Positions 19,229 through 20,237 of a stretch of DNA of 20,237 nucleotides are shown piece after piece. A program made the position numbers and the translations under genes. Source of the DNA: Clostridia bacterium (GTDB lineage Bacteria; UBA6262; WVXT01). Position 1 is the first letter of the stretch; every line of letters starts with the position of its first letter. The notes below the pieces were generated by a model. That model saw only the letters and a list, made by a program, of their open reading frames with translations. It was not told the origin of the DNA and did not search any database. The DNA is taken from contig DAOVHK010000012.1 of the NCBI GenBank assembly GCA_030671905.1, positions 1 through 20,237 on the forward strand, given 5' to 3'.

Positions 19229-19744
19229 CTATACAAAAAATTTAAGGATTAACTCTTTAATCCCTTGAATACCCAAAGATACAAATGAAGCACCCAAAAT
19301 ACTGCCCAAACAGACCAGAAGATGCCCCTTTACTATTTTCAACTTGAGAAAGCGTGCCAGAAGAACGCCAGACCATATTCCCCCTCCCACAAAAGGCAGA
19401 GCAGCAACAATCAGAACCCCAAACTGTCCCCATCTCTGAGCACGCACTAAAATTCGGGAATGGATTTTTCGTTCTCTCCTGAAGATTTTTTTCTTGGTAA
19501 TCCTCTCAATGACTCTTCGAATACGACGAACCAATAGTCTTTCCCGAACAACAAAACGTCTTGAGGTTATAACCCTATCAAAGAGACGAAAGTAGATAGG
19601 AACAGTAATTATATCTATTGACGAAATTATGCCTACTGATAAATACCATTTGTTAAAGAGAGCTAATGTATAAGGAATAGAAAAGAACCGCCCCAGAAAA
19701 ATATGGGTTAAAAAAATACTAGGCACTAACCATAAATATCTCAT
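19229..19744 (-). CDS. COG2426 / small multi-drug export family membrane protein, copy 1 (diverged)
   Basis: The 171-residue protein has about four membrane helices around a very basic central stretch (residues 61-108, rich in arginine and lysine). The second half matches the family pattern: ALPFVGGGIWSGVLLARFLKLK corresponds to IPLPVTGAWTGCVAAFLFGIRR in copy 2, and both end with a final hydrophobic helix. The N-terminal half is diverged and lacks the ELRGSIP motif. AAGGAG lies seven bases before the ATG. It is probably in one operon with the Dph6-like gene and pcm. Function is unknown. Confidence 0.72.
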   Translation of the reverse strand: MRYLWLVPSIFLTHIFLGRFFSIPYTLALFNKWYLSVGIISSIDIITVPIYFRLFDRVITSRRFVVRERLLVRRIRRVIERITKKKIFRRERKIHSRILVRAQRWGQFGVLIVAALPFVGGGIWSGVLLARFLKLKIVKGHLLVCLGSILGASFVSLGIQGIKELILKFFV

Positions 19745-19780
19745 CTCTTCTCCTTAAATAAAACCGAATAATCCATTTCT

Positions 19781-20237
19781 CTAAAGCCTGGCCGGCTCGG
19801 CAAAGTCTTGTAATGAATATTCCACAGTATCTAAAAACCAGTAACCTTCTCGTGTAATCGACTTCTTCTCAGTTATTCTTATTTTCTTCTTGAACATCGG
19901 GCCGTCAACCACCAGGGTATGGTATTCACCATTCTCCCCACAAATATCAATACTATTTTCTTTTAAATATTTTAAAAAATCCCTGTCTATCTTCCTACCA
20001 ATCCATTCTTCGCCAAACAGATCCGCTTTGGCACTAACTATTATCGCCTCAAACCCTCTATCTATAAAGTCAAGTAGAATTCTTTCTGGTTCTTCTCCCC
20101 ACAGTGGCTCAACTGCCTCAATTCCCAACTCTCCACAAACCCTCTCCACCCAATCCTTGTGTTCTTGCAAATAAATATCGCCAAAAATCATACCTTTTAT
20201 GCCCTTAGGAATTAGACTTCGCACTGCTTCTTTGAAT
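19781..20237 (-). CDS. Bacterial Dph6/MJ0570-family ATP-dependent ligase, C-terminal part
   Basis: The frame runs out of the right edge (the last visible codons before GTG 20224 read FKEA), so this is the C-terminal 152 residues. Features match the diphthine-ammonia ligase / MJ0570 family of ATP-PPases: GIKGMIFGDIYLQEHKDW, VEPLWGE, the GFEAIIVSAKADLFGEEWIGRKID stretch and the near-terminal CGENGEYHTLVVDGPMF. In eukaryotes and archaea the enzyme completes diphthamide on EF-2. Bacteria lack diphthamide, so the bacterial reaction is unknown. The ATP-binding N terminus lies outside the window. It precedes the COG2426 gene by 36 bases on the same strand. Confidence 0.88.
   Translation of the reverse strand, partial: FKEAVRSLIPKGIKGMIFGDIYLQEHKDWVERVCGELGIEAVEPLWGEEPERILLDFIDRGFEAIIVSAKADLFGEEWIGRKIDRDFLKYLKENSIDICGENGEYHTLVVDGPMFKKKIRITEKKSITREGYWFLDTVEYSLQDFAEPARL

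Overview
The window looks like part of the chromosome of an uncultivated, moderately AT-rich diderm (Gram-negative-type) bacterium. Evidence for an outer membrane is direct: three beta-barrel proteins ending in aromatic strands, a secretin with signal peptide, an NlpD-type LysM/M23 lipoprotein, and many Sec signal peptides. Ribosome binding sites are mostly AGGAGG-like and several promoters match the sigma-70 consensus, so signals read cleanly. There is no rRNA gene, no recognisable transposase and no CRISPR array. The phylum cannot be fixed from the sequence alone. The gene content (family GH57 glucan enzyme, secretin-only locus, bacterial Dph6-like protein, pcm-nlpD-sigma cluster) would suit a deep-branching or candidate phylum.

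Layout. 1-2250 (+ strand): the tail of an outer-membrane barrel gene, cstA (peptide transporter) and a tiny eight-cysteine protein with its own extended -10 promoter. 2250-3270: a gene-poor stretch rich in nested palindromes, holding a 65-residue helix-turn-helix protein and a 65-residue two-helix membrane protein. 3269-7257 (- strand): an alginate-export-like porin, a small barrel with a lysine tail, and a GH57 glucan enzyme, read from a promoter built into the terminator of the preceding unit. 7313-8897 (-): a complete transcription unit of promoter, tRNA-Arg(CCT), PHP phosphoesterase, membrane-anchored TPR protein and terminator.

9056-15560 (-): the most distinctive part. A strong promoter and a leader with three 20-bp repeats precede two paralogous small secreted proteins, a single-module DUF916/PapD-like Ig-fold protein, an acidic cysteine-paired secreted protein, a double-module protein of the same Ig-fold type, a HEPN-like cytoplasmic protein and a short secretin. 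The order and the motifs resemble the Gram-positive WxL / WxL-interacting-protein systems, but with a secretin in a diderm. I propose it as an undescribed surface-structure or fibre locus.

15700-20237 (-): a probable long operon, read in the order Dph6-like ATPase, COG2426 membrane protein, pcm, second COG2426 protein, tRNA-Pro(CGG), nlpD-like lipoprotein, RpoS-like sigma factor, apt, then a strong terminator. This keeps the pcm-nlpD-rpoS order known from proteobacteria. A near-consensus promoter sits inside the first codons of the nlpD-like gene, where it could drive the sigma factor separately.
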